Shown: positions 23,443 to 32,250, counted from the first letter of the stretch. The stretch is DNA of 64,000 bases from Pedobacter cryophilus (GCF_005116455.1 NZ_SWBP01000002.1:310001-374000), one strand, 5' to 3'. The notes: generated by a model not told the origin, from the sequence alone. Numbers and translations: made by a program.

Positions 23443-24612
23443 ATGAATTCAAACGCACAAGCCGTAAATGGATACAATTTTTCTGAATCAGAAAGTCAAA
23501 CCATGATTGCTAAAATGGTTAAAGATTTTGCACTAAAACACATCAAGCCAAAAGTGATGGAGTGGGATGAAGCGCAAACTTTTCCAGTAGAGATATTTAA
23601 ACAATTAGGAGAACTTGGTCTAATGGGTGTACTTGTACCCGAAGAATATGGCGGTTCTGGTTTAGGCTATTTCGAGTATGTAAAAGTTATAGAAGAAGTA
23701 GCTAAAGTTTGTGGCTCAATAGGTCTCTCCTTGGCGGCCCACAATTCCTTATGTACTGGCCATATCATGTATTTTGGTAACGAGGAGCAAAAAAAGAAAT
23801 GGTTGCCTAAATTAGCTACCGCCGAATGGATTGGAGCTTGGGGTTTAACAGAAGCCAATACAGGTTCAGACGCTATGGGAATGAATACCACAGCTGTTCT
23901 AGACGGAGATCATTACATTGTTAACGGATCTAAAAATTGGATAACTCATGGTAAATCTGGCAATATTGCAGTAATCATGGTGCGTACCGGCGAAAAAGGA
24001 GATGCTCGTGGAATTTCTGCAATAGTGATAGAAAAAGGAACTCCAGGTTTTACCCACGGTAAAAAAGAAAATAAGTTAGGAATGAGGGCTTCCGAAACTA
24101 CCGAACTTATTTTTGACAACGTTCGTGTACCTAAAGAAAATTTATTAGGTAAAGAAGGAGAGGGTTTTAAACAAGCTATGAAAATATTAGATGGAGGCCG
24201 AATTTCTATCGCAGCCTTATCTTTAGGTATCGCAAAAGGTGCTTATGAAGCCGCCTTGGCTTATTCTAAAGAGCGCCATCAGTTTGGTCAGCCTATTTCT
24301 AGTTTTCAAGGAATCGCGTTTAAATTAGCAGATATGGCTACAGAAATTGAAGCGGCAGAATTGTTAATTTACCAAGCTGCTGATATGAAGAATAAAGGCT
24401 TAAATATGACTAAGCAATCTGCAATGGCTAAGTACTTTGCCTCAGAAGTTTGCGTACGAGCGGCTACAGAAGCTATTCAAATATTTGGAGGTTACGGTTA
24501 TACTAAAGATTTTCCGGTAGAAAAATTTTATAGAGATTCTAAATTATGTACCATTGGAGAAGGTACCAGCGAAATCCAAAAAGTAGTAATTGCTAGAGAA
24601 ATTTTAAGATAA
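23443..24612 (+). CDS. Acyl-CoA dehydrogenase
   Basis: 389 residues. It has the N-terminal helical domain, the middle beta domain (WGLTEANTGSDA, a conserved flavin/substrate segment) and the C-terminal helical domain with the catalytic glutamate in CTIGEGTSEIQ near residue 371. It oxidises acyl-CoA to trans-2-enoyl-CoA using FAD and electron-transfer flavoprotein. Length and motifs fit short- or branched-chain acyl-CoA dehydrogenases; chain-length preference is not predictable. Single gene with its own terminator. Confidence 0.93.
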   Translation: MNSNAQAVNGYNFSESESQTMIAKMVKDFALKHIKPKVMEWDEAQTFPVEIFKQLGELGLMGVLVPEEYGGSGLGYFEYVKVIEEVAKVCGSIGLSLAAHNSLCTGHIMYFGNEEQKKKWLPKLATAEWIGAWGLTEANTGSDAMGMNTTAVLDGDHYIVNGSKNWITHGKSGNIAVIMVRTGEKGDARGISAIVIEKGTPGFTHGKKENKLGMRASETTELIFDNVRVPKENLLGKEGEGFKQAMKILDGGRISIAALSLGIAKGAYEAALAYSKERHQFGQPISSFQGIAFKLADMATEIEAAELLIYQAADMKNKGLNMTKQSAMAKYFASEVCVRAATEAIQIFGGYGYTKDFPVEKFYRDSKLCTIGEGTSEIQKVVIAREILR

Positions 24613-24621
24613 TTTTTAAGA

Positions 24622-24664
24622 AAAGCAGGGTACCTACTTTCATTAGTTTCGGTAGCCCTGCTTT
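24622..24664 (+). terminator. Stem-loop after the acyl-CoA dehydrogenase gene
   Basis: AAAGCAGGG-TACC pairs with GGTA-G-CCCTGCTTT (one bulged base) across a 16-base loop, ten bases past the stop codon. A T run does not follow, so it may act as a processing barrier rather than a strict intrinsic terminator. Confidence 0.65.
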
Positions 24665-24669
24665 ACCTA

Positions 24670-24691
24670 TTCCGAAGGAATCCCTTTGGGA
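24670..24691 (+). repeat. Two tandem mini-hairpins
   Basis: TTCC-GAA-GGAA is immediately followed by TCCC-TTT-GGGA. I recall this kind of sequence in other Bacteroidota intergenic DNA, but it occurs only once here. Confidence 0.4.
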
Positions 24692-24854
24692 CATATCATT
24701 TGTTTTTCCTTTCTGACATTTCCAAATCACAGGTAATCTGGGCTTTTTGTCCAATCAAGTTTATTTAACTTGGTTATATTATAGAATATAAAAAAGTTAA
24801 AATATAGAAAAATCATACTAACTGTGATTTTTCTATATTTTTATAAGGAAAATT

Positions 24855-25091
24855 TTATTGAGCCGAACTTTTGTTACTTCTAGTAATCAATACTAAAACC
24901 ACAATAAATACAGCAATACCAATAGCCCAAACCCAAGGTTGTCCGTACCAAACAGAACCACCATTCGTATTAATATCTACTTCAACTTTCTCGGGTACAT
25001 CCTGAGCAAAAGTATAAAGACTTGTAAAAGTTAATAAAATTAATGCAGCAATACCTTTCAATGGTGCATTAAGAGTTTTTTTTAGTTCCAT
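24855..25091 (-). CDS. Small exported membrane protein, unknown function
   Basis: 78 residues. A hydrophobic N-terminal segment (about 12-29) ending TFAQ looks like a cleavable signal peptide. A short periplasmic part with VEVDINTNGGSVW follows, then one C-terminal membrane helix (WVWAIGIAVFIVVLVLITR). Similar tiny proteins are frequent in Bacteroidota, but no function is known to me. Single gene on the minus strand. Confidence 0.65.
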   Translation of the reverse strand: MELKKTLNAPLKGIAALILLTFTSLYTFAQDVPEKVEVDINTNGGSVWYGQPWVWAIGIAVFIVVLVLITRSNKSSAQ

Positions 25092-25327
25092 GACTTATTT
25101 ATTTAATGACTGATTTTACAACACTTTTACAATTACTACGCCAAGAAATAAATTCAAATAATTACAGGATATTTCCTCTTTAAAAATGGACTGAAAAACT
25201 TAAAACAAAATAAAAATGGATTTATTTTGAGGAAATTATATCCGTTAACTAATTAGATAAATACATTTATTACACAAATCAAAAGATGGATACATTTTAT
25301 ATTTATTTTTATCTAAAATCATTTAAA

Positions 25328-25480
25328 ATGAAAGAGATTAGAATCACTAAAAGAGATGTGAAATTTTTTCTATTAGGAATATTTACATGGCTAATAATTG
25401 TAGCCATTTGGGATTGGAAAGGAGTTAAGAGCGATCTTATTGAGGGATATAAGGCTGGTTTTTCTGACTCAAAAAAATAA
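25328..25480 (+). CDS. 50-residue single-helix membrane protein
   Basis: The frame is open from 25286, but the ATG at 25328 (MKEIRITKRDVKFF) gives a more sensible start. One membrane helix (FLLGIFTWLIIVAIWDW) is followed by a polar tail (DLIEGYKAGFSDSKK). No family is recognised. It lies just upstream of rpsU, on the same strand but with a promoter between. Confidence 0.55.
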   Translation: MKEIRITKRDVKFFLLGIFTWLIIVAIWDWKGVKSDLIEGYKAGFSDSKK

Positions 25481-25516
25481 CAAATCAAATTTCTTTTATA
25501 ATTACATTCATTTAAT

Positions 25517-25524
25517 TACCTTTG
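25517..25524 (+). promoter_or_regulatory. -7 promoter element of rpsU
   Basis: TACCTTTG matches TAnnTTTG and is followed by GCATCCCC, 48 bases before the rpsU start. No strong -33 element is seen. Confidence 0.5.
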
Positions 25525-25571
25525 CATCCCCAACAGAATTATAAAAGGGATAGAAAGGTGGTATTTAACAA

Positions 25572-25760
25572 ATGATCATTATCAATGTAAAAGATGGCGA
25601 ATCAATTGACAGAGCATTAAAACGCTTTAAAAAAAAATTCGAGAAAACAGGTGTTTTAAGAGAACTTCGCAGTCGTCAAGCTTATGAGAAAAAATCTGTA
25701 GCTAGAAGAATGGAAGTAAAACATGCCATCTACGTTCAAGACATGAACAAAGAAGCTTAA
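25572..25760 (+). CDS. rpsU: 30S ribosomal protein S21
   Basis: 62 residues, typical of the Bacteroidota S21. The sequence MIIINVKDGESIDRALKRFKKK and the basic C-terminal helix are diagnostic. S21 sits at the 30S platform near the anti-Shine-Dalgarno; in Bacteroidota it helps sequester that region, consistent with the lack of Shine-Dalgarno sequences here. It heads the rpsU-xerC-hpf group. Confidence 0.95.
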   Translation: MIIINVKDGESIDRALKRFKKKFEKTGVLRELRSRQAYEKKSVARRMEVKHAIYVQDMNKEA

Positions 25761-25834
25761 TCTTTTAGATTAAATATTCTTTCAATATATAAACTATTTG
25801 TATATTCACTTTTGGGGATATATAAATAGTTTTT

Positions 25835-26713
25835 ATGTTTTTAGAGCAGTTTTTAAAATATTTACAATACGAAAAAAGGTACTCCCCGCATACCTTAACT
25901 GCCTATAAAAATGACCTTTTTCAATTCTCGCAATTTCTTAAATCCGTTGATACAGAAATTCAATTAGCTAATCATCAAATTATTAGGTCATGGATTGTTT
26001 TTTTGATGGATGAGGATATTGATCCTCGTTCTATAAACAGAAAAGTATCTACTTTAAGATCGTTTTATAAATTTCTACTCAAGGAAAAAATTGTAGAAGA
26101 AAACCCTGTGTTAAAAATTCAGACTCCTAAGGTTGCCAAAAAACTTCCAACATTTATTTCAGACGATAAGTTAACTGGGTTATTAGATGCGAAGGTTTTT
26201 GAGGATTATTTTTCTGGATTGAGAGATAAATTGATTATCGAGCTTCTTTTTGGTACCGGTATCCGTTTAAGCGAACTGTTAGGAATTACAGAAAAGGATA
26301 TTTACTTAGCAGAGAAAACATTAAAAGTATTAGGAAAAAGAAATAAAGAAAGAATAATTCCTATTAATTATTCTCTAATTAACTTACTTGATAAATACAT
26401 TGTGGAAAAAAAGATTCAAGGTTTTTCCAATAACTCAGCTGTTTTAATCGTTACAAACAGTGGATTACCTGCATATTCTAAATTTATTTATAGAGCTGTG
26501 CAAAAATATTTAACAATGATATCTACTCAGGAAAAGAAAAGCCCTCATGTACTTAGGCATTCTTTTGCAACCAGTCTTTTAAACAAGGGTGCAGATATCA
26601 ACGCAATTAAAGACTTGTTAGGTCATGCTAACTTAGCGGCCACTCAAGTTTATACCCACAATTCAATTGAAAGGCTTAAATCAATTTATAAACAGGCTCA
26701 TCCAAAAGCCTAA
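25835..26713 (+). CDS. xerC: Tyrosine recombinase XerC
   Basis: 292 residues with an N-terminal SAM-like core-binding domain (1-85) and the C-terminal catalytic domain. The catalytic residues are visible: Arg in GTGIRLSELLG, His and Arg in SPHVLRHSFATS, His in LLGHANLAATQ and the nucleophile Tyr in VYTHNS. XerC/XerD resolve chromosome dimers at dif. The neighbourhood (rpsU before, hpf after) is the conserved chromosomal one, so this is the housekeeping enzyme and not a mobile integrase. Confidence 0.93.
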   Translation: MFLEQFLKYLQYEKRYSPHTLTAYKNDLFQFSQFLKSVDTEIQLANHQIIRSWIVFLMDEDIDPRSINRKVSTLRSFYKFLLKEKIVEENPVLKIQTPKVAKKLPTFISDDKLTGLLDAKVFEDYFSGLRDKLIIELLFGTGIRLSELLGITEKDIYLAEKTLKVLGKRNKERIIPINYSLINLLDKYIVEKKIQGFSNNSAVLIVTNSGLPAYSKFIYRAVQKYLTMISTQEKKSPHVLRHSFATSLLNKGADINAIKDLLGHANLAATQVYTHNSIERLKSIYKQAHPKA

Positions 26714-26727
26714 AACAAGGAGGAAAA

Positions 26728-27066
26728 ATGAAAATCGTAATTCAATCAATCCATTTTGATGCTGATCAGAAATTATTAGCATTCATCCAAAAAAAAGTAG
26801 ACAAACTTGATCAATACTATGATCAAATTATTAATGGTGAGGTTTATCTAAAGGTCGACAACGTCACAGAGGAAACAAATAAAATTGTAGAAATTAAATT
26901 GATCATTCCCGGGAGTATTTTATTTGCTAAAGAAGAATGTAAGACTTTTGAAGAAGCAACTGATCTTTCGGTAGAGTCTTTACGTAAGCAAATAAGGAAA
27001 TTCAAAGAAAAACTAAGATCTCATGAAAGTAACCACAAAGAAATAGTTAATCAGATATTAGATTAA
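26728..27066 (+). CDS. hpf: Ribosome hibernation promoting factor (short form)
   Basis: 112 residues, the short HPF/RaiA type without the C-terminal dimerisation domain. It has the expected beta-alpha-beta N-terminus (MKIVIQSIHFDADQKLLAFI), the central strand EVYLKVDN and basic helix (SLRKQIRKFKEKLRSH). It inactivates 30S/70S ribosomes in slow growth by occupying the tRNA and mRNA channel. It starts 14 bases after xerC and ends at a strong terminator. Confidence 0.93.
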   Translation: MKIVIQSIHFDADQKLLAFIQKKVDKLDQYYDQIINGEVYLKVDNVTEETNKIVEIKLIIPGSILFAKEECKTFEEATDLSVESLRKQIRKFKEKLRSHESNHKEIVNQILD

Positions 27067-27106
27067 AATATAGATAAACTGTTGTTTAACAAAGCCTTTT
27101 AAATAT

Positions 27107-27143
27107 AAAATTCGATGAATATAAAATTCATCGAATTTTTTTT
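27107..27143 (+). terminator. Terminator of the rpsU-xerC-hpf unit
   Basis: AAAATTCGATGAAT (27107-27120) pairs with ATTCATCGAATTTT (27126-27139) around five bases, followed by more Ts. Confidence 0.9.
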
Positions 27144-27152
27144 GAAAAAAAT

Positions 27153-27182
27153 TTTGTTCAAGTATTAATTTTCGTAGTTTTG
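27153..27182 (+). promoter_or_regulatory. Promoter of the tRNA-tuf operon
   Basis: TTTG at 27153-27156 and TAGTTTTG at 27175-27182 are separated by 18 bases, an almost ideal Bacteroidota promoter (-33 TTTG, -7 TAnnTTTG). Transcription should start near 27189, about 55 bases before tRNA-Thr. Confidence 0.8.
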
Positions 27183-27244
27183 CAGTCCCTTAAGCAAATG
27201 ATATTTGTGAAAAAGGAAAAAGTTCTTTAAAATTCTTGAAAAAC

Positions 27245-27317
<73 letters not shown>

Positions 27318-27400
27318 CATTCTAATTTTAGAATGATAGATTTTAAAATTGCTATTTGAAAAAATTGTAATTTTTTTTCGTTCAATCAAAAATAGAAGAT

Positions 27401-27484
27401 GGGGGGATTCCAGAGCGGTCAAATGGGACGGACTGTAAATCCGTTACTTCGGTTTCGAAGGTTCGAATCCTTCTCCCCCCACCA
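27401..27484 (+). tRNA. tRNA-Tyr (GUA)
   Basis: The acceptor stem GGGGGGA pairs with TCCCCCC and the anticodon loop CTGTAAA gives GUA. The long variable arm (TTACTTCGGTTTCGAA region) is typical of class II tRNA-Tyr. The sequence after the discriminator reads CCA, so CCA may be encoded. Confidence 0.97.
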
Positions 27485-27516
27485 TTAAATTATTTGAATA
27501 TCAAATAATTTAAATT

Positions 27517-27589
27517 GCGAAAGTAGCTCAGTTGGTAGAGCGATAGCCTTCCAAGCTATAGGTCGCGAGTTCGAACCTCGTCTTTCGCT
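27517..27589 (+). tRNA. tRNA-Gly (UCC)
   Basis: 73 bases. The acceptor stem GCGAAAG pairs with CTTTCGC. The anticodon stem ATAGC/GCTAT carries the loop CTTCCAA, giving UCC. Confidence 0.97.
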
Positions 27590-27599
27590 CAATATGTTT

Positions 27600-27656
27600 A
27601 CGAGTTACGATTAACGAATTCAGATTCGTAAGTCCAAGATCGGCAATCGTAAATGA
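27600..27656 (+). repeat. Intercistronic inverted repeat between tRNA-Gly and tRNA-Thr
   Basis: TTACGATT (27605-27612) pairs with AATCGTAA (27645-27652), and inside it CGAAT pairs with ATTCG (27615-27628). The sequence is built from near-repeats of the word TTACGA. Confidence 0.6.
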
Positions 27657-27659
27657 AAA

Positions 27660-27731
<72 letters not shown>

Positions 27732-27787
27732 CGTTAGAGTTTATAAAGAAAAATATATAAAATTAACCTACTAATAAGTATAAAATC

Positions 27788-28975
27788 ATGGCAAAAGAAA
27801 AATTTGACCGTAGTAAACCACACTTAAACATCGGTACAATCGGTCACGTTGACCACGGTAAAACTACGTTAACTGCAGCTATCACTAAAGTTTTAGCAGA
27901 TGCAGGTTATTCAGAAGCTCGTTCATTTGATTCAATTGATTCAGCTCCTGAAGAAAAAGAAAGAGGTATCACTATTAACACAGCTCACGTAGAATATTCT
28001 ACAGCTAACCGTCACTATGCTCACGTTGACTGTCCAGGTCACGCGGATTATGTGAAGAACATGGTTACAGGTGCTGCGCAAATGGATGGTGCTATTATCG
28101 TAGTAGCTTCAACTGATGGTCCTATGCCTCAAACTCGTGAGCACATTTTGTTAGCTCGCCAGGTTGGTGTTCCATCTCTTGTTGTTTTTATGAACAAAGT
28201 AGATATGGTTGATGATCCAGAATTACTAGAATTAGTAGAAATGGAGATTCGTGAACTTTTATCTTTCTATAATTTCCCTGGTGATGATATTCCTGTTATT
28301 CAAGGTTCTGCATTAGGCGGATTAAATGGAGACCCAAAATGGGTTGGTAAAATTCTTGAACTAATGGAAGCGGTTGATAATTACATTCCAATTCCACCAA
28401 GATTAACTGAACTTCCTTTCTTAATGCCAGTTGAAGATGTTTTCTCTATTACAGGTCGTGGTACAGTGGCTACAGGTCGTATAGAAAGAGGAATTATCAA
28501 TTCTGGAGAAGGTGTTGATATCTTAGGTATGGGTGCTGAAAACTTAAAGTCTACAGTAACTGGAGTTGAGATGTTCCGTAAAATATTAGACAGAGGTGAA
28601 GCAGGTGATAACGTAGGTTTATTGTTACGTGGTATTGAAAAAACTGATATCCGTCGTGGTATGGTTATTTGTAAGCCAGGTTCAGTAACTCCTCACACAG
28701 ATTTCAAAGCTGAGGTTTACGTATTATCAAAAGCAGAAGGTGGACGTCACACTCCATTCTTTAACAAATACCGTCCTCAATTTTACTTCAGAACAACAGA
28801 TGTAACAGGTGAAATTACATTACAAGAAGGAGTAGAAATGGTTATGCCAGGTGATAACGTTACTATCAATGTAGTATTAATTAATGCTATTGCGATGGAA
28901 AAAGGTTTACGTTTCGCTATCCGTGAAGGTGGTAGAACAGTAGGTGCTGGTCAGGTAACTGAAATCGTTAAATAA
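27788..28975 (+). CDS. tuf: Translation elongation factor Tu
   Basis: 395 residues. The GTPase motifs are all present: GHVDHGKT at residues 19-26, DCPGHADY and NKVDMVD, followed by the two beta-barrel domains. EF-Tu delivers aminoacyl-tRNA to the ribosome. It follows four tRNA genes from a strong promoter (27153-27182) and ends at a terminator before tRNA-Trp, a typical Bacteroidota arrangement. Codon use is that of a highly expressed gene (many CGT, GGT). Confidence 0.99.
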   Translation: MAKEKFDRSKPHLNIGTIGHVDHGKTTLTAAITKVLADAGYSEARSFDSIDSAPEEKERGITINTAHVEYSTANRHYAHVDCPGHADYVKNMVTGAAQMDGAIIVVASTDGPMPQTREHILLARQVGVPSLVVFMNKVDMVDDPELLELVEMEIRELLSFYNFPGDDIPVIQGSALGGLNGDPKWVGKILELMEAVDNYIPIPPRLTELPFLMPVEDVFSITGRGTVATGRIERGIINSGEGVDILGMGAENLKSTVTGVEMFRKILDRGEAGDNVGLLLRGIEKTDIRRGMVICKPGSVTPHTDFKAEVYVLSKAEGGRHTPFFNKYRPQFYFRTTDVTGEITLQEGVEMVMPGDNVTINVVLINAIAMEKGLRFAIREGGRTVGAGQVTEIVK

Positions 28976-29010
28976 TAATTTTTAATTACCCTTATGGGTT
29001 TTTAAATGAG

Positions 29011-29045
29011 AAAGTACTTAGGAAAATACTCCTAAGTACTTTTTA
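29011..29045 (+). terminator. Terminator of tuf
   Basis: AAAGTACTTAGGA (29011-29023) pairs with TCCTAAGTACTTT (29030-29042), followed by Ts. It separates tuf from tRNA-Trp and secE; readthrough may still supply some downstream transcription. Confidence 0.85.
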
Positions 29046-29078
29046 TCTAATAAAAGTTTAGGTTTCTAAAATTAATAA

Positions 29079-29149
29079 ACGGGAATAGTTCAACGGTAGA
29101 ATAGAGGTCTCCAAAACCTTTGATCAGGGTTCGAATCCTTGTTCCCGTG
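29079..29149 (+). tRNA. tRNA-Trp (CCA)
   Basis: 71 bases. The acceptor stem ACGGGAA pairs with TTCCCGT and the anticodon loop TCTCCAAAA gives CCA. It sits between tuf and secE, as in many Bacteroidota. Confidence 0.97.
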
Positions 29150-29166
29150 CTAACGCGAAAATAAGA

Positions 29167-29361
29167 ATGGCTAGTTTTGCAGAATATTTAAAAGAATCAT
29201 ACATAGAACTTACTGAAAAAGTAAGTTGGCCTACTTGGAGTGAATTACAAAACAGTGCTGTAATTACTCTTGTTGCCTCTTTAATCATTGCATTGATTAT
29301 TTTAGCAATGGATGAGTCAGCTGGAAACTTATTAAAGTTAATGTACAAATCATTTGCATAA
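29167..29361 (+). CDS. secE: Preprotein translocase subunit SecE
   Basis: 64 residues, the short single-helix form. An amphipathic N-terminal part (YLKESYIELTEKVSWPTWSEL, with the conserved KVSWPT) precedes one membrane helix (about 30-48). SecE clamps SecY in the translocon. It is placed between tRNA-Trp and nusG, its universal neighbour. Confidence 0.95.
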   Translation: MASFAEYLKESYIELTEKVSWPTWSELQNSAVITLVASLIIALIILAMDESAGNLLKLMYKSFA

Positions 29362-29371
29362 TATATAGAGC

Positions 29372-29914
29372 ATGAGCGATCAGTTGAAATGGTATGTAGT
29401 AAGAGCAGTTAGTGGTAAAGAAAAGAAAGTTAAGCAATATATAGATGCAGAGATAAGTCGCTTAGGTTTAACTCATTTGGTTCCTCAGGTATTAATACCG
29501 ATGGAGAAATACTACCAGATGCGTGATGGCAAAAAAATTGCGAAAGAAAGAAATTTCTATCCAGGATATGTTCTTATTGAAACTGCATTAAACGCAGAAT
29601 TAGAGCAGATCATTAAAAGCGTAAATAGTGTAATTGGTTTTTTAGGAGATAAAAGCGGAAACGCAGTTCCTTTAAGACCAGCCGAAGTGAACAGGATATT
29701 AGGCAAGGTTGATGAAATGGCGGAGCAAGGTGAAATGATGAATGTACCTTATTACGTAGGGGAAAATATCAAAGTAATGGATGGGCCTTTCAACGGATTT
29801 TCTGGCGTAATTGAAGAAGTTAACGAGGAAAAGAAAAAATTAAAGGTAATGGTTAAGATTTTTGGTAGAAGAACACCTTTAGAACTTAACTATATGCAAG
29901 TAGAAAAAGAATAA
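29372..29914 (+). CDS. nusG: Transcription antitermination factor NusG
   Basis: 180 residues. The N-terminal NGN domain (KWYVVRAVSGKEKKVKQYI, residues 5-115) is followed by a C-terminal KOW domain (about 128-180, VKVMDGPFNGFSGVI). NusG binds RNA polymerase and couples it to Rho or the ribosome. It starts ten bases after secE. Confidence 0.97.
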   Translation: MSDQLKWYVVRAVSGKEKKVKQYIDAEISRLGLTHLVPQVLIPMEKYYQMRDGKKIAKERNFYPGYVLIETALNAELEQIIKSVNSVIGFLGDKSGNAVPLRPAEVNRILGKVDEMAEQGEMMNVPYYVGENIKVMDGPFNGFSGVIEEVNEEKKKLKVMVKIFGRRTPLELNYMQVEKE

Positions 29915-29918
29915 ATAA

Positions 29919-29988
29919 AGTATCAAAATTTGAAGTATCAAGCATCAAGATTTAATGTCTTGTCTCTTGATATTTTCTAATTGATACT
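29919..29988 (+). repeat. Inverted repeat between nusG and rplK
   Basis: Three nested pairings: AGTATCAA (29919-29926) with TTGATACT (29981-29988), TATCAAG (about 29936-29942) with CTTGATA (29966-29972), and CAAGA with TCTTG (29946-29962). The unit word TATCAAG also occurs downstream of the S4 gene and of mreB. Confidence 0.65.
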
Positions 29989-30053
29989 AACAAGATCTTA
30001 AATGTTACAAATGCTTCCACATTATTAACGTTGAGAAATAAATAAATAAACAA

Positions 30054-30497
30054 ATGGCAAAAGAAGTCAGTGCGTTAATCAAATTACAAATCAAAGGAGG
30101 AGCGGCAAATCCATCTCCACCAGTTGGTCCTGCATTAGGAGCAAAAGGTGTGAATATCATGGAATTTTGCAAGCAATTTAACGCTCGTACCCAAGATAAG
30201 CCAGGCAAAATTCTTCCTGTTGTAATTACCGTTTATGCAGACAAGTCATTCGATTTTATCATTAAAAATCCACCAGTTGCAATCCAGTTAATGGAAGTTG
30301 CAAATTTAAAAAGTGGATCAGCAGAATCTAACCGTAAAAAAGTTGCCAAGATTACTTGGGAACAAGTTGAGGTTATTGCAAAAGATAAAATGCCTGATTT
30401 AAATGCATTCACAGTAGAATCAGCAATGAAGATGGTTGCAGGAACCGCCCGTAGTATGGGTATAAACGTTACAGGTGATGCACCCTGGAATAATTAA
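30054..30497 (+). CDS. rplK: 50S ribosomal protein L11
   Basis: 147 residues. Conserved N-terminal text [20 protein letters not shown] and the rRNA-binding C-terminal domain are clear. L11 forms the GTPase-associated centre with the L10-L7/L12 stalk. It opens the rplKAJL group, 139 bases after nusG. Confidence 0.98.
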   Translation: MAKEVSALIKLQIKGGAANPSPPVGPALGAKGVNIMEFCKQFNARTQDKPGKILPVVITVYADKSFDFIIKNPPVAIQLMEVANLKSGSAESNRKKVAKITWEQVEVIAKDKMPDLNAFTVESAMKMVAGTARSMGINVTGDAPWNN

Positions 30498-30520
30498 TTA
30501 ACAAAAATAAGTAAAAGACA

Positions 30521-31219
30521 GTGGCAAGATTAACAAAAAATCAAAAGACGGCACTTTCCAAACTTGAGGCTGGTAAAGCTTATTCCTTAAAGGATGCAGC
30601 TGCCTTGGTAAAAGATATCACCATCGCCAAATTCGATTCATCAGTAGATATTGATGTTCGTTTAGGAGTTGATCCGCGTAAAGCGAATCAAATGGTTCGT
30701 GGTATTGCAACTTTACCTCATGGTACCGGTAAAACAGTACGCGTTTTAGCTTTAGTAACACCTGATAAGGAAGAAGAAGCGAAAGCAGCGGGTGCTGATT
30801 TTGTAGGTTTGGATGAGTATATAGCTAAGATTGAGAGTGGGTGGACAGATGTCGATATTATTATTACTACTCCTAGCTGTATGGCTAAGGTAGGAAAGTT
30901 AGGTCGTATATTAGGTCCGCGTAATTTGATGCCAAATCCTAAATCAGGAACTGTAACTCCAAATGTTGGACAAGCAGTTACCGATGTTAAGGCTGGTAAA
31001 ATCGACTTCAAAGTTGATAAAACAGGTATCATTCATTGCTCAATAGGTAAAGTATCTTTCGCTTCTGATAAGATTTATGAAAATGCTTTAGAAGTTCTTC
31101 AAATTATTTCAAAATTGAAGCCTTCTGCTGCTAAAGGAACATACTTTAAGAGTATTCACATCTCTTCTACTATGTCTCCAGGGATTGAAATAGAAACTAA
31201 ATCAGTAGCGGGAATTTAA
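30521..31219 (+). CDS. rplA: 50S ribosomal protein L1
   Basis: 232 residues, normal length. It starts with GTG at 30521 (MARLTKNQK). The internal domain includes [20 protein letters not shown], a hallmark of L1. L1 forms the mobile stalk at the E site and in many bacteria represses its own operon. Four bases separate it from rplJ. Confidence 0.98.
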   Translation: MARLTKNQKTALSKLEAGKAYSLKDAAALVKDITIAKFDSSVDIDVRLGVDPRKANQMVRGIATLPHGTGKTVRVLALVTPDKEEEAKAAGADFVGLDEYIAKIESGWTDVDIIITTPSCMAKVGKLGRILGPRNLMPNPKSGTVTPNVGQAVTDVKAGKIDFKVDKTGIIHCSIGKVSFASDKIYENALEVLQIISKLKPSAAKGTYFKSIHISSTMSPGIEIETKSVAGI

Positions 31220-31223
31220 TATT

Positions 31224-31748
31224 ATGAGAAAAGAAGAAAAACACGAAGTTGTTTCTGCTTTAACTGAGAAAATGAAAGAGTACGGTAATTTTTATATTAC
31301 TGACACTTCTAGTTTATCGGTTGCGAAAATCAATAATATTCGCCGTAAATGTTTTGAGAACGAAATTGGAATGCAAGTAGTTAAGAATACGCTTATCAGA
31401 AAAGCTCTAGAGCAATTAGATGGCGATGTAACTCCTTTGTTCGACGTTCTTAAAGGTTCATCATCAATCATGTTCTCAACAAATGCTAATGCTCCGGCTA
31501 AGCTGATTAAAGAATTGAGAAAAGGTAAGAATGAGAAACCAGTTTTAAAAGCAGCTTATGTAGATTCAGCTGTTTTCATTGGCGATAACCAATTAGATGC
31601 ATTAGTAAATCTTAAATCAAGAGAACAACTTATTGGTGATATCATTGGATTATTACAGTCTCCAGCTAAAAATGTTATTTCAGCATTACAGTCTGGCGGA
31701 AACAAATTGGCAGGTATTGTCAAAACTTTACAAGAAAGAGAAGGTTAA
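31224..31748 (+). CDS. rplJ: 50S ribosomal protein L10
   Basis: 174 residues. The N-terminal rRNA-binding domain (MRKEEKHEVVSALTEKMKEY) and the C-terminal helix that binds L7/L12 dimers are present. It anchors the stalk. No L10-leader structure can precede it, because rplA ends four bases upstream. Confidence 0.97.
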   Translation: MRKEEKHEVVSALTEKMKEYGNFYITDTSSLSVAKINNIRRKCFENEIGMQVVKNTLIRKALEQLDGDVTPLFDVLKGSSSIMFSTNANAPAKLIKELRKGKNEKPVLKAAYVDSAVFIGDNQLDALVNLKSREQLIGDIIGLLQSPAKNVISALQSGGNKLAGIVKTLQEREG

Positions 31749-31807
31749 CCAAACACCTCAAGTTTGGAGTAAATTATTAATTAGTAAAAATTTAAAATTT
31801 AAATATA

Positions 31808-32182
31808 ATGGCGGATTTAAAGGCGTTTGCTGAACAACTAGTAAACCTAACAGTTAAAGAAGTTAACGAGTTAGCTCAAATATTGAAAGACGAGTACGGT
31901 ATTGAACCAGCTGCTGCTGCAGTTGCTATTGCTGGACCAGCTGCTGCTGAAGCTCCTGCTGCTGAAGAGAAAACATCTTTTGATGTAATCTTGAAAGAAG
32001 CTGGTGGTTCTAAGTTAGCAGTAGTGAAATTAGTTAAAGACCTTACAGGTCTTGGACTAAAAGAAGCAAAAGATTTAGTTGATGGTGCACCAAAAGAATT
32101 AAAAGTAGGTGTTACTAAAGACGAAGCAGAAGCTTTGAAGAAGCAGCTTGAAGAAGCTGGAGCTGTTGTTGAGATCAAGTAA
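31808..32182 (+). CDS. rplL: 50S ribosomal protein L7/L12
   Basis: 124 residues: N-terminal dimerisation helices, an alanine-rich hinge (about residues 36-55, [19 protein letters not shown]) and the C-terminal factor-binding domain ([19 protein letters not shown]). It recruits translation GTPases. A hairpin follows before rpoB. Confidence 0.98.
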   Translation: MADLKAFAEQLVNLTVKEVNELAQILKDEYGIEPAAAAVAIAGPAAAEAPAAEEKTSFDVILKEAGGSKLAVVKLVKDLTGLGLKEAKDLVDGAPKELKVGVTKDEAEALKKQLEEAGAVVEIK

Positions 32183-32205
32183 TTCATTACCCCTCAATAA
32201 AAAAT

Positions 32206-32250
32206 AGCCTTAAACTCCATCCTCAAAAGAGGATAGGAGTTTATGGCTTT
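32206..32250 (+). terminator. Attenuator between rplL and rpoB
   Basis: AGCC-TTAAACTCC-ATCCTC pairs with GAGGAT-AGGAGTTTA-TGGCT around AAAA, followed by only four Ts. A partial terminator at this place is well known in other bacteria and lowers rpoBC expression relative to the ribosomal genes. Confidence 0.75.

Noticed and set aside
25835-26713. Possible mobile-element integrase
   Set aside because: The enzyme sits in the conserved rpsU-xerC-hpf neighbourhood next to no cargo or att-like repeats, so it is the housekeeping XerC.
30718-31032. Open frame opposite rplA (104 codons)
   Set aside because: A shadow of rplA.
31220-31223. L10 leader regulatory RNA before rplJ
   Set aside because: Only four bases separate rplA and rplJ, leaving no room for the leader.
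31876-32187. Long open frame opposite rplL
   Set aside because: It is an antisense shadow of the alanine-rich rplL gene; the long frame follows from rplL codon bias.
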